A program made the translations under genes and the position numbers. 46,119 nt of DNA from an uncultured Bacillota bacterium (GTDB lineage: Bacteria > Bacillota > Clostridia > Christensenellales > Borkfalkiaceae), in NCBI GenBank assembly GCA_949287105.1, contig CASEFE010000142.1, positions 1 through 46,119 of the forward strand, written 5' to 3'. How positions within the stretch are numbered: position 1 is the first letter of the stretch; each line of letters begins with the position of its first letter. Shown in pieces: positions 31,601-39,325 of this stretch. The notes under the pieces are model-generated. The model saw only the letters and a program-made list of their open reading frames with translations. It searched no databases and had not been told where the DNA came from.

Positions 31601-32659
31601 ATGGAAGACGGAAAGATAGATTATATTGTTTATACGGGCAAGACGGATATGAACTCCATTGGTGATTATATTCGTTTGCATCATCGTGCGGTATTGCTAG
31701 GTATTACAACGCTGACTTCGCTGGATACAGCCAATGCTCTTGCGGACATCATAGCCAGCCGTTTCAATGAAGACAATACAGAGTTGGTAGATATCAATAA
31801 TCTGCGTACTGAACGGACCAAACTGAAGTTTGTGAAGATGCAAAGTTGCGGAAACGATTATATCTTCTTTGATAATATGGACGGTAAGATTACTTGTCCC
31901 GAATCGCTCGCAATCAATTTTGTTGACCGTCATTTCGGAATTGGCGGAGACGGGATCACTTTGATTGAAAAATCGGATGTGGCCGATGCAAAGATGCGGA
32001 TTTTCAATCAGGACGGAAGCGAAGGCGTTATGGCGGGGAACTCTATACGCTGCGTTGCAAAGTATTTATTCGATAACGGGTTTGTTAAGGATAAGAATAT
32101 AACCATAGAAACGCTTTCGGGAATAAAGAAACTGACGCTGTATACATTTAATGGAAAAGTCAGTGCGGTCAGCGTTGATATGGGAAAGGCTGTTTTAGAT
32201 GGAGAAAGGATACCTTCAACATTAAAGGGTGATACGGTGGTAGATAGACCGATCAATGTAGGAGGACAGGAGTACCGTGTAACGCTCGTCAATGTTGGGA
32301 ACCCGCATTGTGTAGTTTTTTGCGATAAAGTAGATGCTGTTGATGTGCCGGGTGTAGGGCCTGCGTTTGAATATTCTTCCTTCTTTCCTCGTCGGGTGAA
32401 TACAGAGTTTGTACGCGTGGTAAATGACAAAACATTAAAGATGCGCGTTTGGGAACGTGGTAACGGAGAAACGCTTGCATGCGGAACGGGGGCTGCTGCT
32501 TCTGTCGTAGCGGCGGTGCTTAACGGATATTGTAAAAAGGACGAAGATATTACGGTGAAAGTCCGGGGCGGGGATTTGATCGTACGATACAGTTCGGACG
32601 GATCAGTTCTTCTTACGGGAAGTGCCAAGCAAGTGTTCGAAGGAACAGTGGAATTTTAA
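28613..32659 (+). CDS. carB: CarB-DapF fusion: carbamoyl phosphate synthase large subunit joined to diaminopimelate epimerase
   Basis: This single uninterrupted frame of 1348 aa holds two enzymes. Residues 1 to ~1065 are a complete CarB: two ATP-grasp halves, starting [21 protein letters not shown] and, near residue 545, [19 protein letters not shown]. The allosteric MGS-like domain ends near ADIIASRF. After a ~15-residue linker, residues ~1071-1348 are a full-length DapF: [36 protein letters not shown], and [17 protein letters not shown] with catalytic C1290. The other catalytic Cys position is Ala (A1141 in VMAGNSIRC). CarB makes carbamoyl phosphate with CarA; DapF interconverts LL- and meso-diaminopimelate. 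GGAGG precedes the start, inside carA. I see no stop, start or ribosome site at the junction. Confidence 0.93.
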   Translation: [1348 protein letters not shown]

Positions 32660-32680
32660 TCATGGGGAGCAGGATTAAAA

Positions 32681-33301
32681 ATGCAAGAAGTTTTTTATGA
32701 GGAAAGTGCAAGCCTTTTGAATGAAAAGCCGGCAAAATTTCGATACAATTTATTGACTATTGTCGGGGTAATTTGTATTCTTTCCGCTGTCTTTGCTATA
32801 ATTATGATCTGGATGGCATTCAGTGTACCGGTGAATGAAGAAGATATGCAATCTTTTGTCTTAAAAGATTTCTTGCTTTCGCTTCTGCCTCTGTTTATCT
32901 TGTTTGTTCTGATGGTTGTTGGGGCTGTTTTGTTGTTCAAAAAAAGGCACTCTGTATATGTAAGTTATGATTACACGTTTGTCACCGGAGAACTTCGAAT
33001 TTGCAAAGTGATCCATAACAGGAAACGTAAATTGTTATACAGGCTCTCCGATGAGCGGTTGATAAAAATCGGGCGTGTCGGTTCAGAATCTTATAAGAAG
33101 CTGAAAGCTTCTCCGGACAACAAAGAAGATATTCTTACACCGAATGAGGAAGCGGCGGAAGGAAAAGAAATTTTCTATATTCAGGCATCGACAAATGTAG
33201 GGAAAAAAATTCTTGTCCTTGAGTGCAGACAACAGATGATATCTACAATTTTAAGATATATGAACAAAAATATTCTTGAATCGGAATTTAACAGAAGATG
33301 A
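32681..33301 (+). CDS. Two-helix membrane protein of unknown function (DUF6106-like?)
   Basis: This 206 aa protein has two membrane helices (about residues 24-46 and 66-88). A soluble domain follows with YVSYDYTFVTGELRICKVIHNRKRKLLYRL, which continues LSDERLIKIGRVGSESY. This layout, two helices then F-(E/D)-Y-T-x-x-x-G-E-L-x-I-x-K-(V/I), resembles a family of clostridial proteins I recall as DUF6106, but I cannot confirm it. The function is unknown. GGAG precedes the start, 21 bases after carB-dapF. Its stop overlaps the start of the cysteine desulfurase gene (ATGA), so it is translated together with the thiolation genes. Confidence 0.75.
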   Translation: MQEVFYEESASLLNEKPAKFRYNLLTIVGVICILSAVFAIIMIWMAFSVPVNEEDMQSFVLKDFLLSLLPLFILFVLMVVGAVLLFKKRHSVYVSYDYTFVTGELRICKVIHNRKRKLLYRLSDERLIKIGRVGSESYKKLKASPDNKEDILTPNEEAAEGKEIFYIQASTNVGKKILVLECRQQMISTILRYMNKNILESEFNRR

Positions 33302-34419
33302 TATATTTAGATAATGCCGCTACTACGCGTCCGGATGAAGCGGCCGTAGACAAAGCTCTTAAATATTTAAAAGAAAAATTTTTTAACCCCTCGTCGCTTT
33401 ATCGCGAGGGGTTTGAAGTGCATCGAGAAATGGAAGCCGCCAGAAAAAATATTATGGCGCATGTTGTAAAAAATGACAAGTATGAAATGATTTTTACTTC
33501 CTGTGGGAGTGAAGCGGATAATATGGCTTTATTTTCATGTGCCAGACGCGGTAATCTTGTTATTACGAAAGGAGAACATGCTGCAATTTATAATTCTGCG
33601 GCGGCGCTTTCAAAGCTTGGAACGGAAGTTCGGTATGCGGAACTCAATGCGGACGGCAGCGTCAATGAAGACAGTTTGTTATCTTTAATTGATGAAGATA
33701 CCAGGCTGGTATCGGTAATTCATGTCAACAATGAAACGGGTGCAATTAACAATATCTTAGATTTATCTGCGAAGGTAAAAAAGAAAAATTCATCCACGGT
33801 TTTTCATTCGGATGGTGTGCAGGCATTCGGAAAAATACCTTTTAATCTGGATAACTGTATTGATTTATACACAATCAGTGCGCATAAAATAGGCGGAATA
33901 CGCGGGGTTGCAGGGCTGATCAAACGGAAAAGCTTGACATTACACCCTCTTATTTACGGCGGAGGACAAGAGAAAGGGCTTCGAGGTGGAACAGAAAACG
34001 TATTTTCTATCAAGCAATTTGAATATGCGGCAGAAAAGAAGTTTTCGATGCTGAAGCATGATTTTAATGCGGTTCAAAGATTAAATGCGTATTTGCGAAA
34101 CGCTTTGTCTTCAGAGCTTTTTGAAATTTTATCTTCGGAAAACGCTTCGCCTTATATTTTAAGCGTTTCAGCAAAAGGTTTACGTGGAGAAATACTTCTT
34201 CATATGCTCAATGATGAAGGCTTGATTGTCGGGACAGGATCAGCATGTTCTTCCAAAAACCGATATAGCCGCGTCATGCTTGCCTGTGGGTTAAATGAAA
34301 AGCGGGCAGACGGAGTATTGCGCCTTTCGTTTAGTCCTTCTAATACGGAAGAGGAAGTAAAGGAGGCGGCGTCTCTTTTGAACCAATGTGCGCAATTATT
34401 GAAAGAAAGGATGCAATAA
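33298..34419 (+). CDS. Cysteine desulfurase (NifS/IscS family) paired with ThiI
   Basis: This PLP enzyme takes sulfur from cysteine as a persulfide. It has 373 aa, MIYLDNAATTRPDEAA at the start and TSCGSEADNMAL. IHVNNETGAINN and HSDGVQAFGKI follow. The Schiff-base K197 is in ISAHKIGGIRGV, and the persulfide-forming C317 is in GTGSACSSKN. In Bacilli a NifS paralogue (NifZ) next to thiI feeds 4-thiouridine synthesis in tRNA; the position three bases from thiI suggests the same role here. It overlaps the upstream membrane protein gene by four bases. A role in Fe-S assembly is an alternative, but no scaffold gene is nearby. Confidence 0.94.
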   Translation: MIYLDNAATTRPDEAAVDKALKYLKEKFFNPSSLYREGFEVHREMEAARKNIMAHVVKNDKYEMIFTSCGSEADNMALFSCARRGNLVITKGEHAAIYNSAAALSKLGTEVRYAELNADGSVNEDSLLSLIDEDTRLVSVIHVNNETGAINNILDLSAKVKKKNSSTVFHSDGVQAFGKIPFNLDNCIDLYTISAHKIGGIRGVAGLIKRKSLTLHPLIYGGGQEKGLRGGTENVFSIKQFEYAAEKKFSMLKHDFNAVQRLNAYLRNALSSELFEILSSENASPYILSVSAKGLRGEILLHMLNDEGLIVGTGSACSSKNRYSRVMLACGLNEKRADGVLRLSFSPSNTEEEVKEAASLLNQCAQLLKERMQ

Positions 34420-34421
34420 AT

Positions 34422-35579
34422 ATGAATAAAGTTGTAATTATCCGTTATTGTGAAATTCATCTGAAAGGAAAAAACCGCGGATACTTCGAACGAGTATTCA
34501 TGAACAATCTTGAAAAATCGCTGACGGGGATTCGTCATGAAATTCATAAGCTTAGCGGGCGATATGTTGTGGACGGTTTTTTGGAGGATGAAGCGGAAGA
34601 AATTGTTTTGCGCCTTCAAAAAGTGTTTGGCGTCCATTCTGTCAGTATTGCATATAAGGTTTCTGCCGGTATGGAATCAATTTGGGAAGCTGTTTTAAAA
34701 GTTGCGCCAGAAAACGGAACTTTTAAGGTACAGGCTAGCCGCGGCGATAAGAGTTTCCCTCTTAATTCTATGCAGATCAATGCAGAGATCGGGGGCAGAC
34801 TTCTTGCGCATAATCCATTGTTAAAAGTTGACGTTCACACTCCTGAGCATGAAGTTTATATAGATGTCCGTGAAAATGGTACAGCACTTGTTTTTTCAAA
34901 AATGATTCCGGGAGCAGGCGGAATGCCGGTCGGAACAGCAGGAAAAGGAATGTTGCTTTTATCGGGTGGTATCGATAGCCCGGTGGCGGCCTATATGATT
35001 GCAAAACGAGGAATGACGCCGATTTGTCTTCACTTTCACAGTTATCCGTATACCAATATGCAGGCACGGGAGAAGGTGGAGGAACTGGCGCATATTCTGG
35101 CGGGATATACAGGCGGATTAGATCTTTTGGTGGTAAAGGTGACCACCATACAGGAAGCGATCCATAAATATTGTGCGGAAGAAATGATGGTGACTTTATT
35201 GCGGCGTTTTATGATGCGGATTGCTGAACGGCTTGCAATTCGGTTCGGGGCGCAGTGTATTGTAACCGGCGAAAGTCTTGGTCAGGTCGCCAGCCAAACA
35301 ATAGAAGGGATGACGTCTTCCAATGCAGTAGTAAAAACCATGCCGGTGCTTCGTCCTGTTGTGGGTTTTGATAAGACGGAAATTATAGAACGTGCGCGAA
35401 AGATAGGAACGTTTGATACTTCTATTTTGCCTTATGAAGACTGCTGTACCGTATTTCTGCCGAAACACCCGATTATTCGTCCTTCCCTTGCTTCAGTGGA
35501 AGAACAAGAGAAAAAATTGAACGTGGATTCGCTGTTGGATGAGGCGATAGAATCTTTGGAAGTTGTGCATATTCAATAA
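34422..35579 (+). CDS. thiI: tRNA 4-thiouridine synthase ThiI (no rhodanese domain)
   Basis: ThiI activates U8 of tRNA with ATP and inserts sulfur to make 4-thiouridine; it can also serve thiamine synthesis. The 385 aa protein has the N-terminal ferredoxin-like and THUMP domains (residues 1-165), then the PP-loop MLLLSGGIDSPVAAY. ICLHFHSYPYTN, VTGESLGQVASQT and CCTVFLPKHPIIRP follow. It ends there, without the rhodanese domain of the E. coli protein, as in Bacilli, so the sulfur must come directly from the partner desulfurase. The start is the ATG at 34422 after GAAAGG; the earlier ATG at 34386 lies inside the desulfurase gene. Its last seven bases overlap the stop region of the convergent PBP gene. 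Confidence 0.95.
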   Translation: MNKVVIIRYCEIHLKGKNRGYFERVFMNNLEKSLTGIRHEIHKLSGRYVVDGFLEDEAEEIVLRLQKVFGVHSVSIAYKVSAGMESIWEAVLKVAPENGTFKVQASRGDKSFPLNSMQINAEIGGRLLAHNPLLKVDVHTPEHEVYIDVRENGTALVFSKMIPGAGGMPVGTAGKGMLLLSGGIDSPVAAYMIAKRGMTPICLHFHSYPYTNMQAREKVEELAHILAGYTGGLDLLVVKVTTIQEAIHKYCAEEMMVTLLRRFMMRIAERLAIRFGAQCIVTGESLGQVASQTIEGMTSSNAVVKTMPVLRPVVGFDKTEIIERARKIGTFDTSILPYEDCCTVFLPKHPIIRPSLASVEEQEKKLNVDSLLDEAIESLEVVHIQ

Positions 35580-37819
35580 ATCAAGAAGGCCGGAAAATTT
35601 TTATTTCCGGCCTTCCACCATTCAGAAGGAATATTTTGCGATTTTTTTATATAGACAGAAGGTAATATTATTTCTTGACCTCGGTGAATTATTCCGTTTG
35701 AGTCTTTGAAATAAGGAATAACGGAGTATACATACCGCGTATTGCTTTGTAGATTTTGATCGATAAACAGAGTATCGCAAGGACCGTCTAACAAAACCCG
35801 GGTGTTTTTCCCGTCGTTTCTTTTGATTATAAAGGAGAAATATTCCGTTTCATTTAATTCGATGACAACTGAAGCGTCTTTGCAAGAAATCGAGGCTTTT
35901 GCTTTGGGATCCGTAAAAAGATTGCTTTTTTCAACAGGAACATTATTTTTACGGAATAATTCCGTAAAAGTGTATTTTTCCGGTTCCGAATCTTCTGCGA
36001 TCAGAAGTTTATGATCTCGTTCATATGCGATCTTATCTAGTTTACATTCAGTAACATCTGTAGATTTTTGAATGGGCGCGGGGGGATTATTTTGATAAAT
36101 TTTTTCGTTCAGTAAACGTGCGTAGTGACAAGGTAAACCTCCGCCGGTAATATCGGTAAGTGAATTATCAGCGTTTCCCATCCATACAGCGATGGTATGT
36201 GCTGATGTGTAAGAGACAGTCCATGCGTCCGTATTTCCTTTGTCTGTTCCGCAGGTACCGGTTTTTGCACAAATGTCATAAGGCAGGGAGGATAGTTTTT
36301 TTGCTGTTCCTGTTTTTGCTGCTGTTTTTAACATATCATTGAGCAGTGAAGTTGTATCTTCGGAAAAAACACGGCGCTTTTGTGCTTGTCTTTCATAGAG
36401 CTTGTATCCATCGGGTAATTCAATTTTTCGTATAAAGGAATAATTTGAGTAGGTTCCGCCATTTGCAAACATGGCATAGGCGGCTGCCAGTTGGTTTAAT
36501 GTAAATCCTTTCGATATTCCACCGAGTGCCAGTGATAAAGTTTTGTCCTGATCAGGAAGGTTCAACCCGGCTTTCTGTAAATAAGCTGCGCTTTTTTCGA
36601 TCCCGAGCATATCAAGTATTTTTACTGCGGGGACATTCATGCTTTCCGATAGTGCTTGCCGTACAGAGATATATCCGTGATAGATATCTTTATAATTGGA
36701 CGGTGAATATCCGTTAAAATTTGTTTTTTCATCTAAAATAGGGCTTGCGGGAGAGATCAAATTTTCTTCCATAGCGGGAGCGTAAACAGCCAGAGGTTTT
36801 AAAAGGGATCCTGGTTGTCTGCTTATATTTCCTTCGGAGGAAAACCAAGCGTTTATTCCTCCGGTTTTGTTGTCAAAGACAGTAATTCCTTTTCCGGATC
36901 GGTCGGCATCGGTTTTTAAGTTTTCTATATATTTTTGCAAGTCGCTGTCCATGTACGTATATATTTTGCAACCGTCCCGTAGTGCGTAAGGAGAAAAGAT
37001 TGGCATGTTTTCAAATTCTTCATATACAGCAGATAAATAACATTGCGAAGAGATTGAATTTTCATTTTTTACGGGAAGCTCTGTTTGTTTTGCGGCGGAA
37101 TATTCGTTTTGGTTCAGGTAACCCAAATTTTTCATCTGTTTTAAAATCTCATCCCGAATCATTTTACATTTTTCAGGATTGATGAAGGGGGAATAATGAT
37201 TAGGTGAGCGAATTACGGCAGCGAGCATCGCACTTTCTGCCGCGTTTAATTCTGTTGGGGACTTTCCGAAATAATAATTGGAAGCGCTGGTAATGCCGTA
37301 ACATGCATGACCGAAATAAATGGTATTAAGGTAATATTCAAGGATTTGATTTTTTGTGAAATGTTTTTCAAGCTGTTTTGTGAGCTTGATTTCCTTTAAT
37401 TTTCTTTCAAGAGTCTTTTCGTTCGTAAGTTGGGTATTTTTAACAAGCTGTTGGCTTATTGTTGAAGCGCCTTGTAAAAAAGAGCGCGCCTGTAAATTTT
37501 TCAGCATGGCTCGTGCCATTCCTTTATAATCGAGTCCATGGTGCTTGTAGAATGAGCGGTCTTCTGCGGTAATGAATGCAAATTTTGTATGATCCGGCAG
37601 TTCATCGGCATGAACGTTTTGTTTTGCACCGCTCAAAGAAATTTCTGCCGCTTTATTATCTTCAATGTCATAGATAGCAATAAATTTGCCTGCCTGTTCA
37701 AATTTCGCGGCGTTTAGCTTGGTATTATGTGTAACAACGAAATAATATACAGCAAATACAGAAACAAGGATAAATAATAAACATAATAGAAGGAGAATTA
37801 CTTTTTTTAAAACTTTCAT
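35573..37819 (-). CDS. Class A penicillin-binding protein (glycosyltransferase/transpeptidase)
   Basis: This bifunctional peptidoglycan polymerase has 748 aa. It has one N-terminal membrane helix (about residues 5-27). The GT51 glycosyltransferase domain follows, with catalytic E86 in ITAEDRSFYKHHG, GASTISQQLVKN, and LEYYLNTIYFG. The transpeptidase domain has S338-x-x-K341 (PGSLLKP), S393-M-N395, and K519-T-G. After residue ~640 comes a fibronectin-III-like tail (SCKDASVVIELNETEY and NTRYVYSVIPY). The start at 37819 is chosen because GAGG lies six bases upstream, inside the alternative ATG at 37831. The tail is encoded through a hairpin shared with thiI. It is a single gene on the minus strand, next to carB-dapF-thiI, with no division genes nearby. 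Confidence 0.94.
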   Translation of the reverse strand: MKVLKKVILLLLCLLFILVSVFAVYYFVVTHNTKLNAAKFEQAGKFIAIYDIEDNKAAEISLSGAKQNVHADELPDHTKFAFITAEDRSFYKHHGLDYKGMARAMLKNLQARSFLQGASTISQQLVKNTQLTNEKTLERKLKEIKLTKQLEKHFTKNQILEYYLNTIYFGHACYGITSASNYYFGKSPTELNAAESAMLAAVIRSPNHYSPFINPEKCKMIRDEILKQMKNLGYLNQNEYSAAKQTELPVKNENSISSQCYLSAVYEEFENMPIFSPYALRDGCKIYTYMDSDLQKYIENLKTDADRSGKGITVFDNKTGGINAWFSSEGNISRQPGSLLKPLAVYAPAMEENLISPASPILDEKTNFNGYSPSNYKDIYHGYISVRQALSESMNVPAVKILDMLGIEKSAAYLQKAGLNLPDQDKTLSLALGGISKGFTLNQLAAAYAMFANGGTYSNYSFIRKIELPDGYKLYERQAQKRRVFSEDTTSLLNDMLKTAAKTGTAKKLSSLPYDICAKTGTCGTDKGNTDAWTVSYTSAHTIAVWMGNADNSLTDITGGGLPCHYARLLNEKIYQNNPPAPIQKSTDVTECKLDKIAYERDHKLLIAEDSEPEKYTFTELFRKNNVPVEKSNLFTDPKAKASISCKDASVVIELNETEYFSFIIKRNDGKNTRVLLDGPCDTLFIDQNLQSNTRYVYSVIPYFKDSNGIIHRGQEIILPSVYIKKSQNIPSEWWKAGNKNFPAFLIY
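35585..35615. terminator. Hairpin at the thiI/PBP convergence, inside PBP coding sequence
   Basis: A 12-bp perfect stem, GAAGGCCGGAAA (35585-35596) with TTTCCGGCCTTC (35604-35615), has a 7-base loop. It begins five bases after the thiI stop and encodes the last residues of the convergent PBP. On the minus strand it is followed by TTGATTTATTG. It probably terminates both, but poly-T is weak. Confidence 0.6.
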
Positions 37820-37886
37820 GATAGACCTCATTTACAGTATTTGAAAAAATATAGAAATTATTTAGTAAGTTATAAAGTTCAATTAC

Positions 37887-37915
37887 TTGAAAAAAAGCTG
37901 GAAAAAAGTTATAAT
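37887..37915 (+). promoter_or_regulatory. Promoter of miaB-mutSL-miaA
   Basis: TTGAAA (37887-37892), a 17-base spacer and TATAAT (37910-37915) predict a start near 37922. That leaves only ~8 bases before the ATG at 37930 and favours the ATG at 37945. Confidence 0.8.
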
Positions 37916-37944
37916 AAAACGGAAAAAAAATGGTAGAAGAAACG

Positions 37945-39264
37945 ATGGAAAAGCAATATTTCGTTATAACATACGGTTGTCAGATGAATGTACATGAGTC
38001 TGAAAAAATAGCAGGAATACTTCGAAAACGTGGTTATGTGGAGGCAAAAAGTGAATCCGATGCAGATATAATTGTATTTAATACATGTTGTATTCGGGAA
38101 AATGCGGAAAATCATGCTTACGGAAATATCGGAGCACTCAAAAAATTAAAAAAGACCAAGCCGGATCTTTTGATTGCTGTAGGTGGCTGCATGACACAAC
38201 AGAATGGTGCGGCAGAAAAACTTCGTAAAAAATTTCCTTTTGTCGATATTGTCTTCGGAACGCATAATCTGGATGAACTGGGGGCATTGATTGATCGTAA
38301 GACCGGTACAAAAAAAGCGATCATAGATATTTGGGAAAAAGAAGGTGAAATCAACGAAACGGATAATTCGTTTCGTACGAGTTTTCCCAATGCTTGGGTC
38401 AACATCATGTATGGATGCAATAATTTCTGTACGTACTGTATCGTTCCATATGTACGAGGAAGGGAGAGGAGCCGTGATCCCGAAGCAATCATTGCGGAAG
38501 TAAATTCATTGCTTGATCAAGGTTATAAAGAGATAACTTTATTGGGACAAAATGTCAATTCATATGGAAATGATAAAGGAAGTGCATTTACATTTCCTCA
38601 GTTACTCCGTAAAATTTGTGAAAGAAAAGAAAAATTTCGTTTGCGGTTTATGACGAGCAATCCTAAAGATTTTGGCGAAGAATTGATACGTGCGATCGCT
38701 GATAATGAACAGATCTGCAATTTGGTGCATCTTCCTGTGCAGTCGGGCTCAGATCGGATATTACGGCTGATGAACCGCAAATATACAGCGGAACAATATT
38801 TGGAGAAAGTGAAGCTTTTGCGCAGGTATATTCCCGATTGTCAATTGACTTCGGATATTATGGTGGGTTTTCCTACAGAAACAGAAGAAGATTTTCGTGC
38901 CACGCTTGATTTAGTAAAGGAAGCGAAATTCGCGACGGCATTTACATTTGTTTATTCAAAGCGTAGCGGTACAATAGCAGCGCAAATGGAAGACCAAATT
39001 TCTGAAGAAGTAAAAAAAGAGCGAATAATGCGTCTTGTGGAATTGGTTAATACACAGACGAGAGAGCAGTCTTCGGCGTATCGTGGCAAGACAATAGAAA
39101 TTCTCTGTGAAGACTATGATGAAAAAAAAGGCTTGTATATGGGGCGTGATGAGTATGGAAGAATGGGATATTTTCAGAGCGATAAAAATGAAGTGGGAAA
39201 TTTTATAAAACTTAAAATTACCGAGACGTCAGGAGTTTCATTGGTCGGCCAAAAAGAGGAATAG
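37945..39264 (+). CDS. miaB: tRNA-2-methylthio-N6-dimethylallyladenosine synthase
   Basis: MiaB is a radical-SAM methylthiotransferase that adds a methylthio group to i6A37 of tRNA. The 439 aa protein has an N-terminal UPF0004 domain with three cluster Cys (TYGCQMNVHES, NTCCIRENAE, VGGCMTQ). The radical SAM motif is YGCNNFCTYCIVPYVRGRERSR, read as C-x3-C-x2-C. The C-terminal TRAM domain is YRGKTIEILCEDYDEKKG. The RGRERSR and GQNVNSYG stretches mark MiaB rather than RimO or MtaB. An ATG five codons earlier (37930) is in frame; the promoter position and AGAAGAAAC favour 37945. It shares the pathway with miaA at the other end of this block. Confidence 0.95.
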   Translation: MEKQYFVITYGCQMNVHESEKIAGILRKRGYVEAKSESDADIIVFNTCCIRENAENHAYGNIGALKKLKKTKPDLLIAVGGCMTQQNGAAEKLRKKFPFVDIVFGTHNLDELGALIDRKTGTKKAIIDIWEKEGEINETDNSFRTSFPNAWVNIMYGCNNFCTYCIVPYVRGRERSRDPEAIIAEVNSLLDQGYKEITLLGQNVNSYGNDKGSAFTFPQLLRKICERKEKFRLRFMTSNPKDFGEELIRAIADNEQICNLVHLPVQSGSDRILRLMNRKYTAEQYLEKVKLLRRYIPDCQLTSDIMVGFPTETEEDFRATLDLVKEAKFATAFTFVYSKRSGTIAAQMEDQISEEVKKERIMRLVELVNTQTREQSSAYRGKTIEILCEDYDEKKGLYMGRDEYGRMGYFQSDKNEVGNFIKLKITETSGVSLVGQKEE

Positions 39265-39325
39265 CATTAATTTTTTCAACCAAAAAAGAGCAAAGAGCGA
39301 GCAGTTTGCAAAGGAAGAGTAAAAT

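Noticed and set aside
32008-32628. 206-codon open frame antisense to the DapF part
   Set aside because: It has a Ser/Thr/Pro-rich shadow composition, no ribosome site and no recognisable domain; the sense frame carries all DapF motifs.
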